From: Reyranella aquatilis | GTDB taxonomy: Bacteria; Pseudomonadota; Alphaproteobacteria; Reyranellales; Reyranellaceae | Length of the DNA: 64,000 nucleotides | Assembly (NCBI RefSeq): GCF_020880995.1 | Contig: NZ_JAJISD010000018.1 | Coordinates: 1-64,000, forward strand | Direction: 5' to 3' | Shown: positions 8,394-16,649 of the stretch, one piece after another | Numbering within the stretch: position 1 is the stretch's first letter | How the letters are laid out: each line of letters opens with the position of its first letter | The notes under the pieces: model-generated | What the model was told of the DNA's origin: nothing | Database searches by the model: none | The model's input: the letters and a program-made list of their open reading frames with translations, nothing else | Translations under genes and position numbers: made by a program

Positions 8394-8792
8394 CTAGCTC
8401 TTCATCGGCGTCGCCTCGCCCAGCAGGGAGACGTGGGCGGCGACGATGCGCCAGCCGTCGGGTGTGCGCATCCAGGTGTGGCTCTGCCGGCCGGGCTTGC
8501 TCGCGCCGTGGCGCTGGAACTCGCAGTTGGCCGTCCCGAAGTCGCGGCCGTAGGTGACGACCCAGAGCTTCAGCAGGTCGCGATTCGGCACGAACTGCGG
8601 ATTGCGGCCCGAGCGGAAGGCGGCGATCTGGTCGTAACCGTAGAGCTGCTCGCCGACGCCGTAGCGCAGCGTGTGCGGGCTCTTCCAGAAGAGCTCGTCC
8701 AGTACCGCGACGTCGTTGCTGTTCAGCGCCGCCTCGTAGCGATTGAATGCGGCCGTCACTTCGGCGACGACTTCCGGAATGTTGATTTCCAT
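8394..8792 (-). CDS. AtzH/HpxZ-like protein
   Basis: A 132-residue protein of the SnoaL/NTF2-like AtzH-HpxZ group (DUF3225). The text [20 protein letters not shown] and [19 protein letters not shown], ending in [18 protein letters not shown], matches this family. AtzH-like proteins accompany AtzE-type amidohydrolases in s-triazine degraders, and HpxZ accompanies the homologous oxalurate genes. A good Shine-Dalgarno (GAGGAG, 6 bases before ATG) is present. It starts 9 bp after the AtzE-like stop codon, so it is in the same operon. Its biochemical role in this organism is inferred only from this context. Confidence 0.82.
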   Translation of the reverse strand: MEINIPEVVAEVTAAFNRYEAALNSNDVAVLDELFWKSPHTLRYGVGEQLYGYDQIAAFRSGRNPQFVPNRDLLKLWVVTYGRDFGTANCEFQRHGASKPGRQSHTWMRTPDGWRIVAAHVSLLGEATPMKS

Positions 8793-8801
8793 ACGGACTC
8801 C

Positions 8802-10184
8802 TCAGGCGGGCGGCGCGGCGGCGACGCCGAGCTTCTGCAGATGGGCGGCCACGCGCAGCGCCGCCTGTTCGTTGTAGGGCTTGGCGATAAGCTGCACCCC
8901 GATGGGCAGTCCACCCGGCCGCTGCAGCGGCGCCACGGCGACCGGCAGGCCGATGAAGGAGATCGGCTGGGTGTAGATGCCGAGATTGGCGCGCACCGCC
9001 AGTGAGACGCCGTCCAGGGTCATCATGGTCTGGCCGAGCTTGGGCGCAGTGCAGGGCGTGGCCGGCGCCAGAATCACGTCGACCTCTTCGAACAGTTTCA
9101 GCACCTGGGCGCGGTACTGGCGGCGGAAGCGTTGAGCCTTCACGTACCAGGCGCCGGGCAGCAGGGCGCCGGCCATGAAACGCTCCCGCGTGTCGGGGTC
9201 GAAATCCTGCGGCCGCGTGCGCAGACGCGGCAAATGGAGCTGTGCGCCCTCGATGGCAGTGATGACATAGGCAGCGGCGCGCGCGGCGGCGGCCTGCGGC
9301 AGGACCACGGTCTTCGTCGCGCCCAGCGCCTTGGCGACGGTGGCCACCGCCTCGAACGCCTCGGGCTCGCCACCCTTGGCAAAGTAATCGCCGGCAATTC
9401 CGATGCGAAGCCCGCCGACGCCTTCGACCAGCCTCGGCAGGGTTGGATCCGCCGGACGGTCCGTGCAGACCGGATCATCCGAGTCCCAGCCCTGCATCGC
9501 GTCGAAGGACAAAGCGAGATCCTCGGCCGAGCGGGCGATTGGACCGAGATGGTCGAAGGAATCGACGAACGGGAAGGACCCGGCACGGCTCAGCCGTCCA
9601 TAGGTCGGCTTCAGGCCGAACAGGCCGCACAGCGAGGACGGCACACGGATCGAGCCGTTGGTGTCGGAGCCCAGCGCCAGGGGCACTTCGCCCGCCGCCA
9701 CCGCCGCGCCCGAGCCGCCGGACGAACCACCCGACATGCGCGTCGGATCGTGCGGGTTGCGCGACGGACCGTAATGGGCGTTCTCGCCGGTGAAGTCGTA
9801 GGCGTACTCGCCCATGTTGAGGCCGCCGACCAGGATTGCGCCGGCCGCCTCGAGCTTGCGCACCAGCGCGCCGTCCCGCTCGGCCTTCGGACCATCGACA
9901 TTGATCTTCGAGCCGGCGCGGGTCGGCAGGCCCGCGATGTCGAACAGGTTCTTCACCGCGAAGGGCACACCGAGCAGCGGCCCGCGATGCAGGCCGGCGT
10001 CGATCTCCGCCGCGCGCCTGCGTGCACGGTCGGCGACCACGTCGGTGAAGGCATTGACCGCCGGTTCGGCCGCCTCGATGCGCTTCAGCGTGGCGTCGAT
10101 CACGGCAGCGGCCTTGACCTTGCCGCTCATCACCGCGCCGGCGATTTCCGTCGCGGTCGCACTCTTCGACAGGGGATCGCTCAT
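8802..10184 (-). CDS. AtzE/HpxY-like amidohydrolase (amidase signature)
   Basis: Amidase-signature enzyme of 460 residues in the AtzE family (1-carboxybiuret hydrolase in s-triazine catabolism; HpxY in oxalurate use). The Lys-Ser-Ser triad is visible: Lys78 in GVPFAVKN, Ser154 in GGSSGGS and Ser178 in GSDTNGSIR. Its start overlaps the stop of the AtzG-like gene (ATGA, 10181-10184), which fits the known AtzE-AtzG complex, a GatA-GatC-like pairing. The AtzH-like gene follows directly. An AtzF-like allophanate hydrolase is divergent upstream. Substrate assignment between carboxybiuret, oxalurate or another ureido compound is open. Confidence 0.88.
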   Translation of the reverse strand: MSDPLSKSATATEIAGAVMSGKVKAAAVIDATLKRIEAAEPAVNAFTDVVADRARRRAAEIDAGLHRGPLLGVPFAVKNLFDIAGLPTRAGSKINVDGPKAERDGALVRKLEAAGAILVGGLNMGEYAYDFTGENAHYGPSRNPHDPTRMSGGSSGGSGAAVAAGEVPLALGSDTNGSIRVPSSLCGLFGLKPTYGRLSRAGSFPFVDSFDHLGPIARSAEDLALSFDAMQGWDSDDPVCTDRPADPTLPRLVEGVGGLRIGIAGDYFAKGGEPEAFEAVATVAKALGATKTVVLPQAAAARAAAYVITAIEGAQLHLPRLRTRPQDFDPDTRERFMAGALLPGAWYVKAQRFRRQYRAQVLKLFEEVDVILAPATPCTAPKLGQTMMTLDGVSLAVRANLGIYTQPISFIGLPVAVAPLQRPGGLPIGVQLIAKPYNEQAALRVAAHLQKLGVAAAPPA

Positions 10185-10369
10185 GGCCGGTACACCGGGG
10201 CCGACATGAGGTCGTCCTCCAACTCCAGCTCCAGCAGCGGCCGCGCGATGGCGAGCGAGCGCTCGACGTTCAGGATCACGTTGGGCAGGTATTCCGGCGC
10301 GATCGCGAGGCCCGCGGTCTTCGCGCCCTCCTCGACCATGCGCGCGACGTCACGCTTGTCTTCGGCCAT
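10181..10369 (-). CDS. AtzG/HpxX-like small subunit
   Basis: A 62-residue protein of the AtzG/HpxX type (DUF4089), resembling GatC. It has the expected features: a short helix (DVARMVEEGAKTAGLAI), the motif APEYLPNVILNVERS, and a C-terminal extension with ARPLLELELEDD. In characterised systems this subunit wraps around AtzE and is required for its stability. Here it is encoded immediately upstream with a 4-bp overlap, so one-to-one synthesis by translational coupling is likely. Confidence 0.85.
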   Translation of the reverse strand: MAEDKRDVARMVEEGAKTAGLAIAPEYLPNVILNVERSLAIARPLLELELEDDLMSAPVYRP

Positions 10370-10648
10370 CGGAGCCTTTCTTCCCTTGGAATCGCCGGCA
10401 GCGGAGCCGGCCTTCAGACGACATGGAGATCGCGGCGCATCAGCCGGTAGCTCCTGCCGAGATCATGCTTGAGTTGCCGGAGAAGCTGCAAGATCGCCAA
10501 TCCGGCCCGCTTGTTCCCGGATGCGCGACGCATCATGTCCTGGCCCTCGCCTTGCCGTTTCCCGTTTGATCGCAAAGGCAAGGACCGTGCCAATCGCTGC
10601 GCGCATCTTGCGGCTGCATTCGGCCCGGCGCTTGTCTAAAACCTTTGT
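10370..10648. promoter_or_regulatory. Divergent control region between AtzG-like and AtzF-like genes
   Basis: This 279-bp gap must carry promoters for both the minus-strand AtzG-E-H operon and the plus-strand allophanate hydrolase. Near the right end, TTGTCTAAAACC lies just before the AtzF-like start and no Shine-Dalgarno is visible there. A 40-codon minus-strand reading frame (10414-10536, beginning MMRRASGNKR) lies inside the gap; it is basic and could be a small protein, but I do not claim it. No regulator gene or recognised operator is seen. Confidence 0.45.
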
Positions 10649-12424
10649 ATGACAGCCCCTCTCGACCTCGGTGTTCACGCGCTGCTCGGCGCCTATCGCG
10701 ACGGCACGCTTACGGTGCGGCAGACCATAGAAGAGGTGCTGAAGCGCATTGCCCAGGCCGGTGATGACAAGGTCTGGATCTCGCGCGCTCCCGATGCAGA
10801 CCTGCTGGCCCAGGCAGACGCGCTCGATGCGCGTCGTGGCGAGATCGGGCGGCTTCCCCTTTTCGGCGTGCCCTTCGCGGCCAAGGACAATCTCGACGTC
10901 GCCGGCATGGTGACGACCGCCGCGTGCCCCGGCTTCGCCTATGAGGCGAAGACTTCCGCCGAGGTCGTGCAGCGTCTGGTCGACGCCGGTGCAATCGTGA
11001 TCGGCAAGACCAATCTCGACCAGTTCGCCACCGGCCTCGTCGGCGTGCGCTCCCCCTACGGCGTGCCGCGCAATCCCTTCGACGCGTCGTATGTGCCCGG
11101 TGGCTCCAGCTCCGGTTCGGCGGTCGCGGTATCGTCGGGACTCGTGAGCTTCTCGCTGGGCACCGACACCGCGGGCTCGGGACGCGTGCCGGCCGGCTTC
11201 AACAACATCGTGGGCCTCAAACCGACGCCCGGCCTGCTCAGCAACGAAGGCATGGTCCCGGCCTGCCGCTCGCTCGACTGCACATCGGTGTTCGCTCTGT
11301 CCTGCGCCGACGCCGATGCGGTCCTGGCCGTCGCCGCCGAGCCGCACACGACGCCGGCCATCGGCAAGAGCTTCCGCTTCGGCATCCTCGGCACGAAGGA
11401 CGCCGAGTTCTTCGGCGATGCGGCCTATGCGACGCTCTATGCGCAGTCGATCGAGCGGCTGAAGGCGCTCGGCGGCACGCCGGTCGAGATCGACTACGCG
11501 CCGTTCCGCGATGCCGCGCAGCTTCTCTACAGCGGCCCCTGGGTCGCCGAGCGCACGGCGGCGGTCGGCGCCTTCATGGAGAGCGCCGACGACAAGTCGG
11601 GCGTCTGGCCGACGACGCAGCAGATCGTGCTGGGCGGACGCAAGTACAGCGCCGTCGATGCCTTCGAGGGTCAGTACAGGTTGGCCGAGCTGAAGGCGCG
11701 CGCCTTCGCCGAGATGAAGGGCCTCGATTTCCTGGCGGTGCCAACCGCCGGCACCATCTACAAGCTGAGCGATCTCGAACGCGAGCCGGTGCTCTACAAC
11801 TCGCATCTCGGCCACTATACGAACTTCGTGAACTTCTTCGGCCTGTCGGCGCTTGCCGTGCCGGCCGGCTTCCGGCCCGACGGCATGCCCTTCGGCATCA
11901 CCTTGATCGCGAACGCCAATGCCGAGCGCGCCCTGCTCGCCTTCGGGGCACGCTGGCAACGCGCGGTGCCGCTGCCGCTGGGCAAGACGACGAGCCAACT
12001 GCCGCCGCCCGAGCGCGATCCGGTGGTCGTGGAGGATCGCGTGCCGGTCGCGGTGGTGGGCGCGCATATGAGCGGTCTCCCGCTGAACGGCCAGCTCCTC
12101 GCATTGGGCGGCCGGCTGGAGAAGGCAGCCAGGACCGCGCCGGTCTATCGCTTCTATGCCCTGCCGGGCGGTCCGCCGCATCGGCCGGGGCTGGTGCGGG
12201 TGGCCGAGGGCGGCGGCGAGATCGAACTCGAAGTGTGGAGCCTGCCCGCCGAGAAGATCGGCGCCCTGCTGCGCCAGATCCCCGCGCCGCTCGGGCTGGG
12301 AAGCGTCAGCCTGGCCGACGGCACGTCAGTGCCGGGCTTCCTGTGCGAAGCCCACGCGACCACGGCCGCGAAGGACATCACCTCGCTGGGCGGCTGGCGG
12401 GCCTACGTCAAGACCCTCGGCTGA
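10649..12424 (+). CDS. atzF: Allophanate hydrolase
   Basis: Two-domain allophanate hydrolase, splitting allophanate to ammonia and CO2. Residues 1 to about 440 form an amidase-signature domain with triad Lys79 (GVPFAAKD), Ser153 (GGSSSGS) and Ser177 (GTDTAGSGR). Residues about 455-591 match the C-terminal allophanate hydrolase domain (VAVVGAHMSGLPLNGQL at its start, ending AKDITSLGGWRAYVKTLG). Total length, 591, is typical of AtzF. It is not fused to a urea carboxylase and none is nearby. The divergent AtzG-E-H-like operon suggests that allophanate arises from AtzE-type hydrolysis. The start has no clear ribosome site. Confidence 0.92.
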   Translation: MTAPLDLGVHALLGAYRDGTLTVRQTIEEVLKRIAQAGDDKVWISRAPDADLLAQADALDARRGEIGRLPLFGVPFAAKDNLDVAGMVTTAACPGFAYEAKTSAEVVQRLVDAGAIVIGKTNLDQFATGLVGVRSPYGVPRNPFDASYVPGGSSSGSAVAVSSGLVSFSLGTDTAGSGRVPAGFNNIVGLKPTPGLLSNEGMVPACRSLDCTSVFALSCADADAVLAVAAEPHTTPAIGKSFRFGILGTKDAEFFGDAAYATLYAQSIERLKALGGTPVEIDYAPFRDAAQLLYSGPWVAERTAAVGAFMESADDKSGVWPTTQQIVLGGRKYSAVDAFEGQYRLAELKARAFAEMKGLDFLAVPTAGTIYKLSDLEREPVLYNSHLGHYTNFVNFFGLSALAVPAGFRPDGMPFGITLIANANAERALLAFGARWQRAVPLPLGKTTSQLPPPERDPVVVEDRVPVAVVGAHMSGLPLNGQLLALGGRLEKAARTAPVYRFYALPGGPPHRPGLVRVAEGGGEIELEVWSLPAEKIGALLRQIPAPLGLGSVSLADGTSVPGFLCEAHATTAAKDITSLGGWRAYVKTLG

Positions 12425-12494
12425 TCCACGGCCCTTCAACTGCGGCGTACCGGTCTGCTAGGGTCCGCTCCTTCGAGGAGAGGAAACGAAATCC

Positions 12495-13247
12495 ATGAGT
12501 GGAAAAATCGCCGTCGTCACCGGCGCGGGCAGCGGCATCGGCCGCGCCTCGGCGCTCGCCCTGCTGAACAACGGCTACAAGGTCGCGCTGGCAGGCCGTC
12601 GCAAGGACGCTCTGGACGAGACGGCGTCGATGGCGGGCAACAATGCGCCGAACGCGCTTGCCGTGCCGACCGACGTCACCAAGCGCGACGACATCGTGGC
12701 CCTGTTCGCCAAGGTGAAGGAAACCTGGGGCCGCCTCGACCTCGTGTTCAACAATGCCGGCGGCGGCGCCCCGCCGGTGCCGCTCGAGGAACTGCCCTAC
12801 GAGACGTGGCTCAGTGTCGTGGCCGCGAACCTGACCGGCCCGTTCCTGTGCACGCAGGAAGCCATCAAGATCATGAAGGACCAGAAGCCGCGGGGCGGCC
12901 GGATCATCAACAACGGCTCGATCTCGGCGCATGCGCCGCGGCCCTTCTCGGTCGCCTATACCGCGACCAAGCACGCGATCACCGGCCTCACCAAGTCGAC
13001 TTCGCTCGACGGCCGCGCCTACGACATTGCCTGCGGCCAGATCGACATCGGCAACGCCGTCTCGCCGATGACCGACCGCATGACCAGGGGCGTGCTGCAG
13101 CCCAACGGCACGACCATGGCCGAGCCGCGCATGGACGTGTCGGCGGTGGCAAACGCCATCCTCTACATGGACAGCCTGCCGCTCGACGCCAACGTCCAGT
13201 TCATGACGGTGATGGCGACCAAGATGCCGTTTGTAGGCCGCGGCTAA
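12495..13247 (+). CDS. SDR-family oxidoreductase
   Basis: Classical short-chain dehydrogenase, 250 residues, cytoplasmic, acting on an unknown alcohol or ketone with NAD(P). The cofactor motif TGAGSGIG is at residues 9-16, NNAGG at 86-90, and the catalytic pair Tyr155 and Lys159 (YTATK) follows a serine in NNGSISAH. The Arg pair after the second beta strand (AGRRKD) hints at NADP preference. Spacing of 70 bp after the allophanate hydrolase would allow cotranscription. It ends before a long nested palindrome. Confidence 0.88.
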   Translation: MSGKIAVVTGAGSGIGRASALALLNNGYKVALAGRRKDALDETASMAGNNAPNALAVPTDVTKRDDIVALFAKVKETWGRLDLVFNNAGGGAPPVPLEELPYETWLSVVAANLTGPFLCTQEAIKIMKDQKPRGGRIINNGSISAHAPRPFSVAYTATKHAITGLTKSTSLDGRAYDIACGQIDIGNAVSPMTDRMTRGVLQPNGTTMAEPRMDVSAVANAILYMDSLPLDANVQFMTVMATKMPFVGRG

Positions 13248-13265
13248 GGCTTGAGATCTTTCAAC

Positions 13266-13323
13266 GGAGCGCGCAACTCCAGTTGCGCTCAAGGGCATGA
13301 GCGCCACTGGAGTGGCGCGCTCC
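13266..13323. repeat. Nested palindrome between convergent genes
   Basis: Two 25-bp arms (13266-13290 and 13299-13323) are inverted copies with 23 of 25 matches around an 8-base loop. Each arm is itself a hairpin: GCGCAACT-CC-AGTTGCGC on the left and GCGCCACT-GG-AGTGGCGC on the right. The compensating A/C difference in both halves of each small stem suggests that the fold, not the sequence, is kept. It sits between the stops of a plus-strand SDR and a minus-strand dehydrogenase and could end transcription both ways, though no T-tract follows. Confidence 0.75.
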
Positions 13324-13342
13324 AATGAGAGAGTGACGAGGG

Positions 13343-14437
13343 CTAGTAGCCCTCGTCCTGCAGGTTGAGCAGCGGGAAGGCGCTGTGCACGCCGGTCAGG
13401 TTGGTGGGCCAGCTCCTCGCGATATAGCTCTTGTCGAGTTGCGAGAGCGAGGTGACGCCGAGCAGGCCCATCACCTCCTTCATCTCTTCCTCGAGCAGTT
13501 CGATCACGCGCTCGATGCCGGCCGCACCGGCCGCGGCGAGGCCATAACAGTAGAGACGGCCGAGGCCAACCCAGTCGGCGCCCATGCAGATCGCCTTCAC
13601 GATGTCGCTGCCGCGGCTGAAGCTGCCGTCGACCGCCACCTTGGCGCGACCCGCGACCGCCTCGACGATCTCGGGCAGAACTTCGGCCGAACCGCGACCA
13701 TGGTCGAGCTGGCGGCCGCCATGGTTGGAGCAGTAGACGCCCCAGACGCCCTGCTGGCAGGCCAGCTCCGCATCCTCGCCGGTGCCGATGCCCTTGAGCA
13801 TGAACTTCACGTCGGGGAACTTCTCGCGGACGGCGATGAAATTCTTCCACGAAAAGGCGGCCTGGTGATCCTGACCGGTGGCCGAGGAGCGCCACGACTT
13901 CACGAAGCGCTTGGCGATGTCGCGTTCGCGGCGGCTATAGACCTGGGTGTCGACGGTGATGCAGAAGGCGTCGTATCCGGCGTCCATCGCCTCCTTCACG
14001 CGATCGGCCACCCAGGTATCGTCGCCACGCACGTAGAGTTGATAGATCTTGGGGGCCGCTCCGCCCTTTACGATATCCTGCAGCTTGAGCGTGGTCACCG
14101 AGCTGATGAGCATCGGCACGTTGGCCGCGCCGGCGCCCTGGGCGACCGTGATCCCGCCGCCCGGCTCGAAGGATTCGAGCGATCCCACGGGGGCCAGCAT
14201 CACCGGCAGGCGGATCTTGCGGCCGAGAATTTCGGAGGACGGATCGATCTTGGACACATCCCGCAGCACGCGCGGCTTGAAGGCGATGGTGTCGAGCGCC
14301 AGCCTGTTGCGGCGCAGCGTGGTTTCGGTTTCGGTTCCGCCGATCAAATAGTCCCAGATGTTGGGATTGAGCCGGATTTTCGCCGCTTTTACGATTTCGT
14401 GTAGCGTCACGAAGTCGTTTTCCAGACCGCTCGCCAT
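13343..14437 (-). CDS. FMN-dependent alpha-hydroxyacid dehydrogenase
   Basis: Member of the lactate/glycolate/mandelate oxidase-dehydrogenase family, a TIM barrel with FMN. The 364-residue product has the active-site signature SNHGGRQLDHGRG with catalytic His239 and substrate-binding Arg242. Other kept segments are LPVMLAPVGS at 77-86 and VAVDGSFSRGSDIVKAICMGA, the phosphate-binding end. The start at 14437 is chosen because GAGGGA lies 4 bases before it; an ATG 54 bases upstream lacks this. The substrate is unknown, and loops are more like those of bacterial 2-hydroxyacid oxidases of broad range than of LldD. Confidence 0.88.
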   Translation of the reverse strand: MASGLENDFVTLHEIVKAAKIRLNPNIWDYLIGGTETETTLRRNRLALDTIAFKPRVLRDVSKIDPSSEILGRKIRLPVMLAPVGSLESFEPGGGITVAQGAGAANVPMLISSVTTLKLQDIVKGGAAPKIYQLYVRGDDTWVADRVKEAMDAGYDAFCITVDTQVYSRRERDIAKRFVKSWRSSATGQDHQAAFSWKNFIAVREKFPDVKFMLKGIGTGEDAELACQQGVWGVYCSNHGGRQLDHGRGSAEVLPEIVEAVAGRAKVAVDGSFSRGSDIVKAICMGADWVGLGRLYCYGLAAAGAAGIERVIELLEEEMKEVMGLLGVTSLSQLDKSYIARSWPTNLTGVHSAFPLLNLQDEGY

Positions 14438-14620
14438 TGTTCCCTCGACTCTCGCAGTGGTGGCGGTTTCTTGCGCGTCCCAAGACGCCACGTCAACGTG
14501 GCGTCACGGGCGGCTGACCTCTACGTTGACGGCTTCAGACGATGTGATCGCCGCCGTACATTCGCTCGGCGGAACCTGCAGGATGGCAGACCCCTCGAGG
14601 GTCTCCGATGAGGACGTGAG

Positions 14621-16525
14621 ATGAAGAGACGGGCTTTGACGACGGCATTGGTTCTCGGGTTGATCGCGGGGCCGGCCCTCGCCGCCGATCCGCTGCCCGC
14701 GATGAAGGAAACGCCCATGTTCGCCGACCAGGTGAAGTCGGGCGCCCTTCCGCCGGTCGAGAAGCGCATTCCACAGCAGCCCTGGGTGGTGAAGGAGTTC
14801 GCGGGCGGCGACGGCCCGGGTCAGCAGGGCGGCCAGATCAACACGCTCATCGCCAGCGCGCGCGATACCCGCCTCATGACCGTGTACAGCTACACCCGCC
14901 TCATCGTGTACGACGACAAGTTCAAGCTGAAGCCCGACATCCTGGAGAGTTACGAGGAGAAGGACGGCCGCGAGTTCACCTTCAGGCTGCGCGCCGGCCA
15001 CAAATGGTCGGACGGCCAGCCCTTCACAACCGAGGACTTCCGCTTCTTCTGGGAAGACGTCGCCAGCAACAAGGATCTCTCGAGCGGCGGCCCGAACGTC
15101 GAGCTCCTGGTCGACGGCCAGCCGCCCAAGGTCGAGATCATCGACCCGCTCACGATCAAATACACCTGGGAGAAGCCCAACCCCTACTTCATCGAGAGCC
15201 AGGCGCGCGCCGCCCCGCTCTTCCTGTTCCGTCCCGCGCACTACCTGAAGAAGTTCCACGCCAAGTACACGCCCGAGGCCGAGATCCTGAAGTCCAGCCG
15301 GGGTGGCCAGCAGAGCTGGGTGGCGATCTTCCGCCGCAACGACGTGATGTACACCAACGACAACATCGACCTGCCGACGCTCAATCCGTGGGTTGGAACG
15401 ACCCCGTCCCCGGCGCAGCGCTTCGTCTATGTGCGCAACCCGTACTACCACCGCATCGACGAGAAGGGACAGCAGCTCCCCTATGTCGACCGCATCATCT
15501 TCACCGTGGCGGCGACCAACCTCGTGCCGGCCAAGGCGGGCCTCGGCGAGGCCGATCTGCAGCCACGCTACCTCAACATGCGCGACTACACTTTCCTGCA
15601 GAAGAGCGCCCAGACCTCGGGTGTCAACGTGCGCCTGTGGGAGGCGGGCTCGGGCTCGCAGCTTGCGCTCTATCCCAACCTGACGGCCAGCGATCCGGAA
15701 TGGCGCAAGCTGATGCGCGACGTACGCTTCCGCCGCGCACTGTCGCTGGGCATCGATCGCGAGGAGCTGAACCAGGTCGTCTATATCGGCCTCTCGACCC
15801 CCTCCAACAACACGATCATGCCGCGCTCCGAGCTCTTCAAGCAGGAGTACGCGGACAAGTGGGCCCAGTACGATCCGAAGCTCGCCAACAAGCTGCTGGA
15901 CGAGGTCGGCCTGACCAGGAAGGACAGCCAGGGCTTCCGCCTGCTGCCCGACGGCCGTCCGGCAACCATCGTAGTCGAGCATGCCAGCGAGGAGACCGAG
16001 GACAACGACGCGCTCGCGCTGATCGCCGACAACTGGAAGAAGATCGGCATCAAGATGCTGACCAAGCCGCAGACGCGCGACAACTTCCGACTACGCACCG
16101 CCTCGGGTGAAGCCATCATGACGGCGTTCGCGGGCGCAGTGACGGCAGCGCCGACGCCCAACACCAGCCCCAAGGAGTTCGCGCCGACCATGCTGGGCGG
16201 GCTGCAATGGTCGCGCTGGGGCATGTTCGTCGAGTCGAAGGGCAAGCAGGGCGAGAAATGCGATCTCGATTCGGCCTGCAAGCTGCTCGACTACGTGAAG
16301 GAATGGGAGAGCGGCACCACGGTCGAGGACCGTCGCAAGGCCTGGCACAAGATCCTCGCCTCGAATGCCGACGAGGTCTTCTCGATCGGCACGGTGAACG
16401 GCATTCGCCAGCCGGTGGTGGTCGGCCCGAAGATCCGCAACGTGCCCAAGGAAGGCTACTACGCCTGGGATCCGGGCGGATACATCGGCCTCTACCAGCC
16501 CGACACGTTCTGGATCGCCCAATAG
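14621..16525 (+). CDS. ABC transporter substrate-binding protein, family 5, large
   Basis: Periplasmic binding protein of 634 residues, longer than the usual 500-550 for this family. It has a Sec signal (KRR, then a hydrophobic core, cleavage at ALA-AD near residue 22). Family-5 hallmarks follow: FTFRLRAGHKWSDGQPFTTED, cut here into FTFRLRAGHKWSDG and the DFRFFWEDV helix, then VRFRRALSLGIDREELN. No permease or ATPase gene lies beside it. It is divergent from the FMN dehydrogenase, 183 bp apart; that gap includes a small AGACCC/GGGTCT hairpin at 14588-14604 just before the GAGGACGTGAG ribosome site. Confidence 0.88.
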   Translation: MKRRALTTALVLGLIAGPALAADPLPAMKETPMFADQVKSGALPPVEKRIPQQPWVVKEFAGGDGPGQQGGQINTLIASARDTRLMTVYSYTRLIVYDDKFKLKPDILESYEEKDGREFTFRLRAGHKWSDGQPFTTEDFRFFWEDVASNKDLSSGGPNVELLVDGQPPKVEIIDPLTIKYTWEKPNPYFIESQARAAPLFLFRPAHYLKKFHAKYTPEAEILKSSRGGQQSWVAIFRRNDVMYTNDNIDLPTLNPWVGTTPSPAQRFVYVRNPYYHRIDEKGQQLPYVDRIIFTVAATNLVPAKAGLGEADLQPRYLNMRDYTFLQKSAQTSGVNVRLWEAGSGSQLALYPNLTASDPEWRKLMRDVRFRRALSLGIDREELNQVVYIGLSTPSNNTIMPRSELFKQEYADKWAQYDPKLANKLLDEVGLTRKDSQGFRLLPDGRPATIVVEHASEETEDNDALALIADNWKKIGIKMLTKPQTRDNFRLRTASGEAIMTAFAGAVTAAPTPNTSPKEFAPTMLGGLQWSRWGMFVESKGKQGEKCDLDSACKLLDYVKEWESGTTVEDRRKAWHKILASNADEVFSIGTVNGIRQPVVVGPKIRNVPKEGYYAWDPGGYIGLYQPDTFWIAQ

Positions 16526-16544
16526 GCAAGCCGGGACAAGGAAA

Positions 16545-16637
16545 GGTCCCTCGCTACGCTCGGGATGACATTGTCGTTGGCTTTGACGCAGCTGCGCCGA
16601 CGACAGAACGGTGTCATCCCGAACCACGTGAGGGACC
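16545..16637. repeat. Palindromic intergenic element (CGGGATGACA family)
   Basis: A long imperfect inverted repeat: GGTCCCTC at 16545-16552 pairs with GAGGGACC at 16630-16637, and CGGGATGACA at 16561-16570 pairs perfectly with TGTCATCCCG at 16612-16621. The interior also pairs (TGTCGT with ACGACA). It lies between convergent genes, 12 bp from the stop codon of the fused carboxylase. It is a different family from the elements at 121 and 39641. Similar GGGATGAC palindromes are common in alphaproteobacterial intergenic DNA as I recall. Confidence 0.75.
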
Positions 16638-16649
16638 CTTCGCTTCCTT

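Noticed and set aside
10414-10536. A 40-codon minus-strand frame in the AtzG/AtzF gap.
   Set aside because: It is basic and has two ATGs at its start, but there is no ribosome site and I recognise no family; it may be chance in GC-rich DNA.
10649-10651. A leaderless transcript for the allophanate hydrolase.
   Set aside because: The lack of a ribosome site fits, but the boxes upstream do not match a -35/-10 pair at the right distance, so I do not claim it.
10463-12181. A 572-codon minus-strand frame opposite the allophanate hydrolase gene, and many similar long frames opposite other genes.
   Set aside because: They are rich in Arg, His, Gly and Ala, have no family features, and mirror GC-rich third positions of the true genes.
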